This document shows, one piece after another, positions 36,208-45,832 of a DNA stretch of 64,000 bases (its first letter is position 1; each line of letters opens with the position of its first letter). A model generated the notes under the pieces. The model did no database searches. It worked only from the letters and a program-made list of their open reading frames with translations, and was not told the DNA's origin. The position numbers and the translations under genes were made by a program. This DNA comes from Corynebacterium flavescens (GTDB lineage: Bacteria > Actinomycetota > Actinomycetes > Mycobacteriales > Mycobacteriaceae): positions 1-64,000 of the forward strand of contig NZ_VXKK01000033.1 of assembly GCF_008693105.1 (NCBI RefSeq), written 5' to 3'.

Positions 36208-36720
36208 CTACTCTGCGGACTCTTCAGCGGCCTCAGGAGCCTCGGTTGCTTCAGCCTCAGCGGCAGCGGCCTCAGCGGCGGCCTTCTCTGCGGCTTCCTT
36301 CTCGGCAGCAGCCTTGGCCTCAGCGGCCTCCTTGGCCTTGTTCTTCTTCTCGGTGATGGCCTCGATGGTGGGGCCATTGTTGGCCTCAGCGAGGGCAGCG
36401 TTGAACAGATCCAGCTTGGAGGGCTTCTCCGCTGCAACCTTCAGGGTTCCCTCAGCACCGGGCAGGCCCTTGGCCTTCTGCCAGTCACCGGTGACCTTGA
36501 GCAGGGCGAGGACGGGCTCGGTCGGCTGCGCGCCGACGGAGAGCCAGTACTGTGCACGCTCGGAGTCGATCTGAATGAGGGAAGGCTCCTGCTTGGGCTG
36601 GTAGATACCGATGTTCTCGATAGCCTTGCCGGAACGGCGGGTGCGGGCATCAGCGATGATGACGCGGTACTCGGCGTTGCGGATCTTACCAATACGCTGG
36701 AGCTTAATCTTGACGGCCAT
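36208..36720 (-). CDS. rpsP: 30S ribosomal protein S16 with long Ala/Glu tail
   Basis: The first 80 residues are S16 ([48 protein letters not shown]). The remaining 90 residues are rich in Ala, Glu and Lys and end in a run of [22 protein letters not shown] type. Actinobacterial S16 proteins often carry such tails, but this roughly doubles the basic length. The start at ATG 36720 has AAAGGAGG upstream. The usual downstream neighbour rimM is separated from it by the HNH element. Confidence 0.97.
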   Translation of the reverse strand: MAVKIKLQRIGKIRNAEYRVIIADARTRRSGKAIENIGIYQPKQEPSLIQIDSERAQYWLSVGAQPTEPVLALLKVTGDWQKAKGLPGAEGTLKVAAEKPSKLDLFNAALAEANNGPTIEAITEKKNKAKEAAEAKAAAEKEAAEKAAAEAAAAEAEATEAPEAAEESAE

Positions 36721-37101
36721 GATGGCCTCCTTTTCTAGTCACTGGGCAGTTCAGACGCCTGTCACGTTCTTCATTGACTGGCCGGTTCAACCCTTGGATT
36801 TACTGCATGTGACGTACCGGCCGACCGTAGTCGGTGACGGTGTTATGCAGGAAAACTTTACTTATTTAAATGTCAGCCATTTCCGTGCGTTTCTGCGCAA
36901 CGCGAAATAACCTCAGTCATACTACCCTGTTTGCGGTCCGTTGAGAAATCACCGCCTTAGTCAAGAACTGATCTGGACTTGCCGCTCGCGCCGTTCGACT
37001 CTAGCCCTCTGAACCTAGTATCCTTATCCGCGCGAATCATGCCCATCCACGCCGAGAATCTCGGCTGCTCCGCCGGCTTAAATGGCTTTAATGGAATGTA
37101 T
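36721..37101. other. Intergenic region between rpsP and the acyltransferase
   Basis: About 380 bases with divergent promoters and no gene. For the acyltransferase, TTCGAC (36994-36999) and TAGTAT (37016-37021) are a plausible -35/-10 pair with 16 bases between them. An AT-rich patch near 36855-36875 may serve rpsP. Confidence 0.45.
37016..37021 (+). promoter_or_regulatory. Candidate -10 box for the AT3-SGNH gene
   Basis: TAGTAT, with TTCGAC sixteen bases upstream. The start codon follows about 80 bases later. Confidence 0.4.
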
Positions 37102-39378
37102 ATGAACAAAGAATCCCCACGAAATTTCCGGTACCGCTATGACCTCGACGGTTTGCGGGGAATCGCCATCGCGCTCGTGGTTATCTACCACGTTTTCGTG
37201 GGAAGGGTCTCTGGCGGCGTGGATGTATTCCTGCTGCTTTCTGGTTACTTCTTCCTGGGTTCTCAGCTGCGTTATGCGGCCAATCCTGACGCTTCCCTCA
37301 ACCCGTGGTGGCCTCTGTGGCGCACTGCCCGGCGCCTCGTACCCAGCCTTGCTTTGGTCATTGGCGCTACTTACTTCTTAGTTCGTGCATTCGCACCGGA
37401 GCTGATGAGCACGGAGTTTACGCAGCAGATCACCGCCACGATGCTCTACTTCCAGAACTGGGAGCTCGCGGTTCAAAACGCGGATTACGTGGCTGCCTCC
37501 TCCACTACCTCGCCGCTGCAGCACATGTGGTCGATGGCCGTGCAGGGACAGTTCTATCTCATGGGGATAATCTTTGCGCTTATCCTCGCCGCCATAGTTA
37601 AGCACCGGCCTACAGGAAGCAACATTAAAAGCCGCACGCTTCCCACCGTCAACGAGATGGCCGGCCCGATTCTCATCGTCGTCACCATCGCTTCCTTCGC
37701 CTATGCCTCGCGCTTTGGCCTCTACGGGCCTCCTGAGAACTATTACTCAACATGGTCGCGGGCATGGGAGCTGACCTTGGGCGCGGTGCTGGCAATCTAC
37801 GGCTCCAAGTGGGTCATCCCCCAGCGCTTCGCGGATCTCTTCACTGGGTTTGGTCTACTGTGCCTCATGTTTACCGGTGCCATTATCGCCGATACTTCTG
37901 CCTACCCTGGGCCTCTCTCTTTGCTTCCGCTGGGCGGCGCGGTCCTAATCATCCTGGGAGGCGGTGGCAGGATCTCGCGGGCCATGGCCTCCAAGTCCGC
38001 GCGTTGGTTGGGCGATGTTGCCTACCCCCTCTACCTCTGGCACTGGCCGCTTCTCATTGTTTCGACCTCCGCGCTGAAACTTGATACCCCGCCCTGGTGG
38101 CTGGGCATCATCATCATCGCAATCTCCCTCGTCTTGGCGGATCTCACGCACCGCTTCGTGGAAAAGCCCCTGCGTCAGCACCGCAAGCGCCCGCTTATCG
38201 ACGACCTCCCAGTCAACAAGGCACTGTCCTCACTGCGCCAGAGGGCTGGGGCCGCACGCGGCGTGGGAGGCGTCGTCGTAACTGCCTGCGCCGTCGCTCT
38301 GCTGACCATTCACCCCTCATGGATCTCCTCTCTTAATAGCGCAGATTCTGAGCTTCTCAACCCTCGCGATTATCCGGGCGCCGCTGCTTATGCGCTTGAT
38401 GTTCCCGTGCCAGAGGGGATTCAATACCGCCCGGATCCGATACTGGTGGGTGGCATAACGCCTCCTACCTCGGTAGCGCACTGCTTCATCCGCGAGGAAG
38501 AGGCCCCTGACTTCTTCCCCTCCGAAAGAGTTGACGGCGGCCCCTGCCTCTTTGGTGATCAAGACGCCGAGAAAGAGGTCTACGTGGTCGGCGGCTCCCA
38601 TGCTGAGCAGTGGATTTCCGGTCTGGATAAACTGGGCCGCCAGATGGGCTTCAAGGTTGTCCCTATGCTGCGCGTTGGTTGTCCCATCGAGCTCGGTGAT
38701 GATCTCACGGTATCTCCTGAGTGCGCTGAGTGGGGCAAGCTGGTGACCGAACGCATCATTGACGCAAAACCTGCCTTAGTCATCTCAAACAGCACCCGGC
38801 CCCAGGACCCTGCCGGTCACGGCCCTGACTACGTGCCGCCGGGATACGCCGCCTTCTGGGAAGAACTAGCAAATAATGACATCCCCTTCCTCGGCTTGCG
38901 GGATAATCCTTGGGGCTTTACCCCTGAGGGCATGCCCCGCGGCTTCGACGAGTGCTACGTCACCACTGAGGATGTTGTGGGCTGTGGAATGCCCAGCGAG
39001 CGTGTGTACGCGCCCGTGGATCCCTCCGCCTTCGTTCTCTCCCAGTATTCCAACATGCTGGGTCTGGACACTTCGACGTGGTTCTGCCGGGACGGTTCTT
39101 GCCCTGTAGTCATTGGCAATGTGATGGTCTATCGCGACATGCACCATATCTCTAGTGCTTTCGCCGACTCCGCGATGCCGATGCTGAGGGATGCTATTCA
39201 GCTTTTCCTCGACGGCGAAACTGTGCAACAGGAAGCACCCGAGGAGCAGGAAACTCCAGAGGAGACGAGCGAAGAACAGCCACAGCCTGTCCGTCCTGCT
39301 CCACAGCTAGCTCCCGCCGAGCCTGTACAGCCGGTTCCCTACCCAGTCTATGGCGCGGCCGCAGCCAACCCAGTCTAG
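37102..39378 (+). CDS. Acyltransferase 3 fused to SGNH domain
   Basis: A 758-residue membrane protein of the OafA/YrhL type that would O-acylate a cell-surface sugar polymer. The AT3 domain (about 1-370) opens with RYRYDLDGLRGIAIALVVIYH (the R..DGLRG and His of the family) and has ten or so membrane helices. An extracytoplasmic SGNH domain follows, with GGSHAEQW (catalytic Ser) and DMHHISSAFA (Asp and His). The C-terminal 50 residues are Glu/Pro/Gln-rich. ATG 37102 is preferred (GGA six bases upstream) over ATG 37096. It lies opposite to ffh and rpsP, interrupting their usual order. Confidence 0.88.
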   Translation: MNKESPRNFRYRYDLDGLRGIAIALVVIYHVFVGRVSGGVDVFLLLSGYFFLGSQLRYAANPDASLNPWWPLWRTARRLVPSLALVIGATYFLVRAFAPELMSTEFTQQITATMLYFQNWELAVQNADYVAASSTTSPLQHMWSMAVQGQFYLMGIIFALILAAIVKHRPTGSNIKSRTLPTVNEMAGPILIVVTIASFAYASRFGLYGPPENYYSTWSRAWELTLGAVLAIYGSKWVIPQRFADLFTGFGLLCLMFTGAIIADTSAYPGPLSLLPLGGAVLIILGGGGRISRAMASKSARWLGDVAYPLYLWHWPLLIVSTSALKLDTPPWWLGIIIIAISLVLADLTHRFVEKPLRQHRKRPLIDDLPVNKALSSLRQRAGAARGVGGVVVTACAVALLTIHPSWISSLNSADSELLNPRDYPGAAAYALDVPVPEGIQYRPDPILVGGITPPTSVAHCFIREEEAPDFFPSERVDGGPCLFGDQDAEKEVYVVGGSHAEQWISGLDKLGRQMGFKVVPMLRVGCPIELGDDLTVSPECAEWGKLVTERIIDAKPALVISNSTRPQDPAGHGPDYVPPGYAAFWEELANNDIPFLGLRDNPWGFTPEGMPRGFDECYVTTEDVVGCGMPSERVYAPVDPSAFVLSQYSNMLGLDTSTWFCRDGSCPVVIGNVMVYRDMHHISSAFADSAMPMLRDAIQLFLDGETVQQEAPEEQETPEETSEEQPQPVRPAPQLAPAEPVQPVPYPVYGAAAANPV

Positions 39379-39414
39379 GAATACGGAAGTTCGTTTCTCT
39401 CCTGAGAGAGAAGA

Positions 39415-39457
39415 AACCCCGCGATGCCCCTCACAAAAGAGGTTTATCGCGGGGGTT
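39415..39457. terminator. Terminator between acyltransferase and ffh
   Basis: AACCCCGCGAT pairs with ATCGCGGGGGTT between convergent genes; it can act in both directions. A smaller TTCTCTC/GAGAGAA hairpin precedes it at 39394-39412. Confidence 0.8.
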
Positions 39458-39483
39458 AGTTGTTTAAGGCACTACTTCCAGCG

Positions 39484-41127
39484 CTACTTCTTGTCCTGGC
39501 CGAAATCGAGGTTATTGAGGTCGATGTTCTCCATGCCCTTGGGCATCTTCGGCGATGGGCCCGCCTGGCCTTGGCCCATCTGCTGCTGGAGTTTTTGCAG
39601 CTCCTCTATGGAAGGCATGCCGCCGCCCATTCCTGGCATGCCGGGCATACCGCCGCCCATGCCGGGCATTGCACCTGGCATCTGCGGACCACGCGAAGAG
39701 TTGCCCTTGGCCTTCTTGCGCTTGCCCTTTTTGTTCTTTCGGCCCTTGGCCTGCTTCTTGGTAGCAGAGCGCCCCAGGCCGCCGCCCATGCCGAATTGTC
39801 CGGCCATGCGCGACATCATCTTCTTAGCCTCGTTGAAGCGCTCTATGAGCTGGTTGATGTCGGAGACGCTGACACCGGAACCAGTGGCGATGCGCTTGCG
39901 GCGCGAGGCATTGAGGATCTTGGGATCCGTGCGTTCTTGGGGAGTCATGCCGCGGATGATGGCCTGGATTCGGTCGAGTTGCTTTTCATCAACCATGTCC
40001 GCCATCTGGCTCATCTGGCTGCCGCCGGGCATCATCTTGAGCAGGTTGCCAATGGGCCCCATCTTCCGAATCATGAGCATCTGATCCAAGAAGTCATTAA
40101 GGGTCATCTCGCCGGAGCCAATTTTGGCTGCGGCTTCTTCGGCCTTCTTCTGATCCAGGGACTGCTCAGCCTGCTCAATCAGGGAGAGCAAGTCACCCAT
40201 ACCGAGGATGCGGCTGGCCATGCGCTCGGGGTGGAATACATCGAAGTCCCCGAGCTTTTCACCGGTGGAGGCGAACATGATGGGCTTGCCTGTGACCTCA
40301 CGGATAGAGAGCGCGGCACCACCACGGGCGTCGCCATCGAGCTTGGTAAGAACAACGCCACTGAAGTCGACGCCATCGCGGAAGGCCTCCGCCGTATGCA
40401 CGGCGTCTTGGCCGATCATGGAGTCGATGACGAAAAGGACTTCGTCAGGATTGACCGCATCGCGGATGTTGCGCGCCTGGGTCATCAGGGTCTCGTCGAT
40501 GCCCAAGCGGCCGGCGGTATCGATGATCACCACGTCATGCTGGGTGCGCTTGGCTTCCTCGATACCGGCCTTGGCCACCGCTACGGGATCACCGTGGGAG
40601 GTACCCATCTCGTGCTCGAAAGAGTCGACGGAGGTGCCGGGATCGGGAGCAAAAGTAGGAACTCCTGCACGCTCACCGACAATCTGCAACTGCTGTACGG
40701 CACCGGGGCGCTGGAGGTCACAGGCCACGAGCATAGGCGTGTGCCCTTGACCGGCCAGGTGCTTGGAAAGCTTTCCGGCAAGGGTGGTCTTACCTGCACC
40801 CTGCAGACCGGCAAGCATGATGACCGTGGGTGGGTTCTTGGCTAGGTGCAGACGCCGTGTCTCGCCGCCGAGGATCTGAACGAGCTCCTCGTTGACGATC
40901 TTGATGACCTGCTGGGCCGGGTTAAGCGCCTCGGAGACCTCTGCGCCTGCAGCACGCTCCTTGATGCGCTTGATAAAGCCGCGGACAACATTGAGCGAAA
41001 CATCGGCCTCGAGCAGCGCGAGACGGATCTCGCGCGCGGTGGCGTTAATATCCGCCTCGGTTAGTTTGCCCTTGCCACGCAGACCCGATAGGGCAGATTG
41101 CAAGCGGTCGGACAAAGACTCAAACAC
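39484..41127 (-). CDS. ffh: Signal recognition particle protein Ffh
   Basis: GTPase that binds 4.5S RNA and signal sequences of nascent membrane proteins, then docks with FtsY. N domain 1-90; G domain with P-loop GLQGAGKTT, DTAGRLGID and TKLDGDARGG; M domain with the RNA-binding part and a Met/Gly-rich tail (MPGMGGGMPGMPG). The start is GTG 41127, which gives the standard opening MFESLSDRL and has GGGAG nine bases upstream. Length is 547 residues. glnD lies 47 bases upstream on the same strand. Confidence 0.96.
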   Translation of the reverse strand: MFESLSDRLQSALSGLRGKGKLTEADINATAREIRLALLEADVSLNVVRGFIKRIKERAAGAEVSEALNPAQQVIKIVNEELVQILGGETRRLHLAKNPPTVIMLAGLQGAGKTTLAGKLSKHLAGQGHTPMLVACDLQRPGAVQQLQIVGERAGVPTFAPDPGTSVDSFEHEMGTSHGDPVAVAKAGIEEAKRTQHDVVIIDTAGRLGIDETLMTQARNIRDAVNPDEVLFVIDSMIGQDAVHTAEAFRDGVDFSGVVLTKLDGDARGGAALSIREVTGKPIMFASTGEKLGDFDVFHPERMASRILGMGDLLSLIEQAEQSLDQKKAEEAAAKIGSGEMTLNDFLDQMLMIRKMGPIGNLLKMMPGGSQMSQMADMVDEKQLDRIQAIIRGMTPQERTDPKILNASRRKRIATGSGVSVSDINQLIERFNEAKKMMSRMAGQFGMGGGLGRSATKKQAKGRKNKKGKRKKAKGNSSRGPQMPGAMPGMGGGMPGMPGMGGGMPSIEELQKLQQQMGQGQAGPSPKMPKGMENIDLNNLDFGQDKK

Positions 41128-41174
41128 TTCTGAGTGCTCCCTCAATACTCGGGGTAATTCTTAACTCCCCCAGC

Positions 41175-43307
41175 TTAGCCGGTCGCCAGTACCTGGGTCA
41201 CATTTCTCACCACCGAGGCGCGCGAAACGTCCCCGATAGGCTGTGCCTGCAGCACCATGGTCGCTCCCGGGTTATCTACCGTAATCCACTCACAATCTGG
41301 CAGCTTGGCCAGCACGTGCCCAAACACGTAGGGCCTATCGGGGGTTCGCACCTCGAATACTCCACCGGCATTCCACATGGCAGTTGCCGGTGCGCCCCCC
41401 TCTATGGGAGGAAGAACGGTGTACACCCCCGACTTATAAGCCTGCACGAAGCGGTCTTCGTCGGCGGCGGCGGCGAAAGACTCCTGCGCTGTGCGCACGT
41501 CGAACTCTGCGGCATAGCCAGCATCGAGACCCTGCTCGGAGTCAGCACTCACGCGCGCCATCCTGACTTTGACGATGCTCCAGCCCAATGCCGCGATGAG
41601 AGCCAATACACGAATGACCTCACGCTGATAGGAACCATGCCAGAAGATCGTGAGCTCTTTCTCCGCAGCGTTGGCACGCAGCCCGATCTCGCCTTCGGTA
41701 TGGACTCGGGGACGCACTGGAACGAAGGTCTGCAACTCCCGGAGGGCTCGGCGAGTAAGAACCTCGATTCCACGCTCCATACGCTGGTTCCACACCCCGG
41801 GGCCAGTGGATTCGGCATCAGCCTTGGCCAAGACCTTCAACAAGTTCACCGTGAGATGATCGAAATGCACGGCGTCGAGCAGCGCGTCGCGCGCCTCATC
41901 TGAGGCGGGATCCATCCTGGTGACGATCTTGGCCAGCGTGGTGTGCTCGGCCACGAGCGTCTGCACACGTGAGCGATCCGCCAGGTTCAAGCGCATCTTC
42001 GCGGCCATTTTGGTCACCATTTCCGCCCCCACCTGCTCGTGAGGACGGCCATAGCCTTTTCCAATGTCGTGATAGAGAGCTGCCAGCAGTAAGAGATCTG
42101 GCCGGGCCACGTGAGTACGCATCTCGGCGCAGCGCTCCACAGTAAGAACGCTGTGAAAATCAATGGTATGCAGGTGCGTGCGCTCACGTGGCATCATGCC
42201 GCGAATATGCGGCCACTCTGGCACGATCTTCTCCCACAGGCCGTGCTCGTCAAGCTGGGCTATGACGCGATGGGTCTGGGTGGGAAAAGAGAGCAGAGCA
42301 AAGAAGGCGTCCGTGCAGGAAGAAATCCAGTGTTCGGGCAAGGGCGGCAGGCTGCCAAGACTTCCCCAGACGCCGGGATCGATCTTCTTGCCAGTACGCG
42401 CAGCGGCGGCCGCCACGCGCAGCACCAAGGCTGGGTCAGCAAGGTCCGCATTGCGCGCCAAGGTAACGTAGCCGCGCGACTCAACCACGTCGAGGTCAAG
42501 GGGTTTGCGCACTGTATTGTGGCTGCGGCGTCCCACGAGGTCGCGGGCAGCGCTCAAACCCCGTTCTACGGCCTTGTCCACGGTAGCCGCGGCAGATACC
42601 AGCGCGGCAGAGAGCTCATAGCGATCTGCGAAGCCGAGATCGGCGGCGATGTCAGCCGCGAACTCGGGATCGAGGGTATCGCGGTGCCTGCGCGCGTGGA
42701 CATGCAGCAGCGTGCGTACGTCGAGCAACAGGCGCCGCGGCCCAGAAAGATCCGGAGCATCGCAGAGGTTTCCCAGCGCTAAGGCGCGCAGGAGCTGGAT
42801 ATCGCGTAGACCACCGCGCCCGTTCTTGATGTCCGGGTTGGTCATAGCAGCAAGCGTTCCTGATCTCCGCCACCGCGAGATAGTTGCGGCGAGGAAGTCC
42901 TCAAAATGCCGCTGAAGCTGCAGACGCCAGGCAGCCAGAATCTTGGCGCGGGCCTCATCCACCAGCATCTTGTCCCCGGCCACGTAGCTGAGGTCGAGCT
43001 GGGCGAATCCCGCCGACGTATCCTCGGCCGCTATCTGGGCGCACTCGGAAGGAGTGCGCATGGAATAGTCGAGGTGATACTTGGCATCCCACACCGGGTA
43101 CCACAGCTGCGAGGCTTTCTCCTCATCGAGCAACTCTCCATCGGGATAAAGCAGGATGAGGTCGATGTCGCTGCGCGGGGTCATCTCTCGGCGTGCGAAA
43201 GACCCCGTAGCTGCCAGGGCGTAGCCGGCAGGCAGCTCCAGGGTCTTAAGTAGTTCCGAGGCCTTGTTATATGCCTCGTCACGCAGTTGCGCTGGATTGC
43301 GCGTCAC
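41175..43307 (-). CDS. glnD: PII-modifying nucleotidyltransferase GlnD
   Basis: In C. glutamicum GlnD adenylylates GlnK under nitrogen limitation. The nucleotidyltransferase domain has GSFARREMTPRSDIDLILLY (GS and DxD). A central HD domain follows (LAALYHDIGKG, about 410-450) and then ACT-like segments at the C-terminus, shorter than in enterobacteria. Length is 710 residues. It starts at GTG 43307 with GAGG upstream. It is the last gene of the amtB-glnK-glnD operon. Confidence 0.95.
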   Translation of the reverse strand: MTRNPAQLRDEAYNKASELLKTLELPAGYALAATGSFARREMTPRSDIDLILLYPDGELLDEEKASQLWYPVWDAKYHLDYSMRTPSECAQIAAEDTSAGFAQLDLSYVAGDKMLVDEARAKILAAWRLQLQRHFEDFLAATISRWRRSGTLAAMTNPDIKNGRGGLRDIQLLRALALGNLCDAPDLSGPRRLLLDVRTLLHVHARRHRDTLDPEFAADIAADLGFADRYELSAALVSAAATVDKAVERGLSAARDLVGRRSHNTVRKPLDLDVVESRGYVTLARNADLADPALVLRVAAAAARTGKKIDPGVWGSLGSLPPLPEHWISSCTDAFFALLSFPTQTHRVIAQLDEHGLWEKIVPEWPHIRGMMPRERTHLHTIDFHSVLTVERCAEMRTHVARPDLLLLAALYHDIGKGYGRPHEQVGAEMVTKMAAKMRLNLADRSRVQTLVAEHTTLAKIVTRMDPASDEARDALLDAVHFDHLTVNLLKVLAKADAESTGPGVWNQRMERGIEVLTRRALRELQTFVPVRPRVHTEGEIGLRANAAEKELTIFWHGSYQREVIRVLALIAALGWSIVKVRMARVSADSEQGLDAGYAAEFDVRTAQESFAAAADEDRFVQAYKSGVYTVLPPIEGGAPATAMWNAGGVFEVRTPDRPYVFGHVLAKLPDCEWITVDNPGATMVLQAQPIGDVSRASVVRNVTQVLATG

Positions 43308-43318
43308 AATACCTCGCT

Positions 43319-43660
<342 letters not shown>

Positions 43661-45070
43661 TTACTCCTTAGCTTCGGTACGAGGCGGAATAACGGGCGAT
43701 GATCCGCTGCTTCCTTCTTCTTTCATAGTAGCGCTCGAGACCAAGCCGCTTCGCATATTGTCCGGACCTTGCAAGTCATAGGCAGACTCGCGGTGTTCGG
43801 TGTAGTCGATACCGTTGTATTCAACCTCGTCATCGACGCGCCAGCCCATGACGGCCTTGAGCACGATGGCGATGATGAAAGTTCCGATGCCGGAAACCAG
43901 CATCGCTGCCACGGCGATGGCGAACTGCACGGCCAGCAGCTTGAATCCAGGTCCGACCTCATCGGTGAAGATGCCGCCCTCGCTGGCGAAGAATGCCAGG
44001 CCGATGGTGCCCCAGAGGCCGGCAACGAGGTGCACGCCGACGACGTCAAGGGAGTCATCGTAACCGAACTTGAACTTCAGACCAACGCCGAGGCAGGCCA
44101 GGATTCCGCCGATGAGCCCCAAGATAATGGAGGTCAGTGGGGTCAGGGCGCCGGCAGCTGGGGTGATGGTGACAAGCCCGGCGACGATACCGGAGGCAGC
44201 GCCCAAGGAGGTAGCTGCCTTGTCTCGAATCATTTCCACTGCCATCCAGCCGGCCATCGCCGCTGCGGTTGCCACGGTGGTGTTGAGCCAGGCCAGGCCT
44301 GCCAGACCATCTGCCGCGAAGGCGGAGCCGCCGTTGAATCCGAACCAGCCGAACCACAGCAAGGCAGCGCCGGTCATGACCATGGGCAGGTTGTGCGGGC
44401 GACCAATGGACTTGGGGAAGCCGCGGCGCTTGCCGATGACTAGGGCAAGGACGAGGGCCGCAGTACCTGCGGAAATGTGGACGACGGTACCGCCCGCGAA
44501 GTCGATAGGAGCGATGGTGGCTTCGCCGTCGGTGACGCCGAACAACCAGGCAGACACAGAGTTTTCAGCGTGGGAGAGCAGTCCCCCGCCCCAGACCATG
44601 TGGGCCAGCGGAAAGTAGACGAAGGTGGCCCATGCACCGCTGAATACCAACCAGGTGGAGAACTTAACGCGGCCTGCCAAGGCACCCGAGATGAGGGCAG
44701 TGGAGATTACCGCGAAGGTGAGCTGGAATCCGATATCGATGATGTTGGGGTAGCCAGAGGCTCCCTCTACGTAGTTTCCAGCCTCGTCCACGATTTGGTC
44801 CTTGAGACCAAAGAACTCGAAGGGACTTCCGGTAATTCCTGCCCACGACGTCGTGGCGTAGGACATGGACCAGCCCCACAGGACGTAGATGATGCTGACC
44901 ACGGCCATTGCCCCGAAGGACATCATCATCATGTTGAGGACACTGCGGCGGCCTGACATACCGCCATAAAACAATGCGAGCGCCGGGGTCATCAGCAGAA
45001 CGAGGGATGCGCTAATGAGCATCCAACTCGAGTTCCCCGCCACCGCTGTCACCTGATCGGGAGTCATCAT
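43661..45070 (-). CDS. amtB: Ammonium transporter AmtB
   Basis: Trimeric membrane channel for ammonium, 469 residues, about eleven helices. It begins with an extracellular N-terminus (no cleaved signal evident), then LLMTPALALFYGGMSGRRSVLN, SAWLFG and DFAGGTVVHISAGTAALVLAL, the conserved Amt core with its pore histidine. DSLDVVGVHLVAGLWGTIG carries the second pore histidine. Two AmtR-type operators lie just upstream (45080-45131). GlnK, encoded next, would bind its cytoplasmic side. Confidence 0.97.
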   Translation of the reverse strand: MMTPDQVTAVAGNSSWMLISASLVLLMTPALALFYGGMSGRRSVLNMMMMSFGAMAVVSIIYVLWGWSMSYATTSWAGITGSPFEFFGLKDQIVDEAGNYVEGASGYPNIIDIGFQLTFAVISTALISGALAGRVKFSTWLVFSGAWATFVYFPLAHMVWGGGLLSHAENSVSAWLFGVTDGEATIAPIDFAGGTVVHISAGTAALVLALVIGKRRGFPKSIGRPHNLPMVMTGAALLWFGWFGFNGGSAFAADGLAGLAWLNTTVATAAAMAGWMAVEMIRDKAATSLGAASGIVAGLVTITPAAGALTPLTSIILGLIGGILACLGVGLKFKFGYDDSLDVVGVHLVAGLWGTIGLAFFASEGGIFTDEVGPGFKLLAVQFAIAVAAMLVSGIGTFIIAIVLKAVMGWRVDDEVEYNGIDYTEHRESAYDLQGPDNMRSGLVSSATMKEEGSSGSSPVIPPRTEAKE

Positions 45071-45079
45071 TCACCAACT

Positions 45080-45099
45080 TTTCTATAGTCTTATAGATA
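45080..45099. promoter_or_regulatory. AmtR operator, site 1
   Basis: TTTCTAT, AGTCTT, ATAGATA. This fits the C. glutamicum AmtR consensus TTTCTAT-N6-ATAGA as I remember it. It lies ten bases before the amtB start codon. Confidence 0.75.
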
Positions 45100-45111
45100 C
45101 AAGAAATAGAT

Positions 45112-45131
45112 TATCGGTAGGACTATAGAAA
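45112..45131 (-). promoter_or_regulatory. AmtR operator, site 2
   Basis: On the minus strand: TTTCTAT, AGTCCT, ACCGATA. The left half is perfect and the right half is degenerate. It lies on the promoter side of site 1. Confidence 0.65.
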
Positions 45132-45173
45132 CTGCAAGTTTTAGTCTCTCGACAGATATATCACAGCGCGCGC

Positions 45174-45536
45174 CTAAGCTTTATTGTTACCATCCCGCTC
45201 CATCTCGGCGTAGCGGCGACGCGCATACTTAACGTCAGTGACCGTCACCCCGTAGATGGAACGCCCCATGTAGAAGGAACCCACGGAGGCCACTACCCAT
45301 ATCCCAGCGCAGGCTATGAGGACTTTAATGAAGGACACAACCGAAAAGCCCTCCTGTGCGCAGTCAACGATGAACTTGGCCACGAGGGTCAAGGGGACAG
45401 CAACACCCACGGTGGGGCCCAAGAGATTGACTCTTGTCAGGGCATCTGGGGCGCGCCACAGGGCAATAACGGTGGCAACGACCATGACGGTAGCCAGCAC
45501 CAGAAGGATCGAGGCGAAGACTTCATAGAGAGCCAT
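45174..45536 (-). CDS. mrpG: Mrp antiporter subunit G
   Basis: Small membrane subunit (120 residues, three helices) of the multi-subunit Mrp Na+(K+)/H+ antiporter. LTRVNLLGPTVGVAVPL and the N-terminal helix fit the PhaG/MnhG family. It is the last gene of the operon and follows mrpF with a two-base gap. Its stop is 104 bases from the amtB start. Confidence 0.9.
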   Translation of the reverse strand: MALYEVFASILLVLATVMVVATVIALWRAPDALTRVNLLGPTVGVAVPLTLVAKFIVDCAQEGFSVVSFIKVLIACAGIWVVASVGSFYMGRSIYGVTVTDVKYARRRYAEMERDGNNKA

Positions 45537-45538
45537 GC

Positions 45539-45829
45539 TTAACGACGTCCTTTCGAAATAACGCGTGCCATCGACAGCGTGGGCAGCACACCGCCAGCAA
45601 TCGCACCCAGTACCGCGATGTCGTAGACTAGGGCGGCGTCATTGAGCAGCGACCACGAAAAGTAGACGCACAGCATGCCGTAGAAGACCAGATCAGAAAG
45701 CACGGTCCGCGTTAGCTCGTCGCGGCTGCGTAAGGCGAGGATGATGCCCGCCATGATCGAGCCGGCCATGACCGCGATGCACACGGTCACCACCCAGCCA
45801 AAGGGACTCAAGGATCCAGGATCAAACAT
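45539..45829 (-). CDS. mrpF: Mrp antiporter subunit F
   Basis: A 96-residue subunit with three helices. The segment RDELTRTVLSDLVFYGMLCVYF after the first helix corresponds to the R.....RV...D motif of MnhF/PhaF. It lies three bases from mrpE. Confidence 0.9.
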   Translation of the reverse strand: MFDPGSLSPFGWVVTVCIAVMAGSIMAGIILALRSRDELTRTVLSDLVFYGMLCVYFSWSLLNDAALVYDIAVLGAIAGGVLPTLSMARVISKGRR

Positions 45830-45832
45830 CTG

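Noticed and set aside
39460..40845. A 461-codon plus-strand frame opposite ffh
   Set aside because: Leu/His-rich antisense reading of ffh, which is unmistakable on the minus strand.
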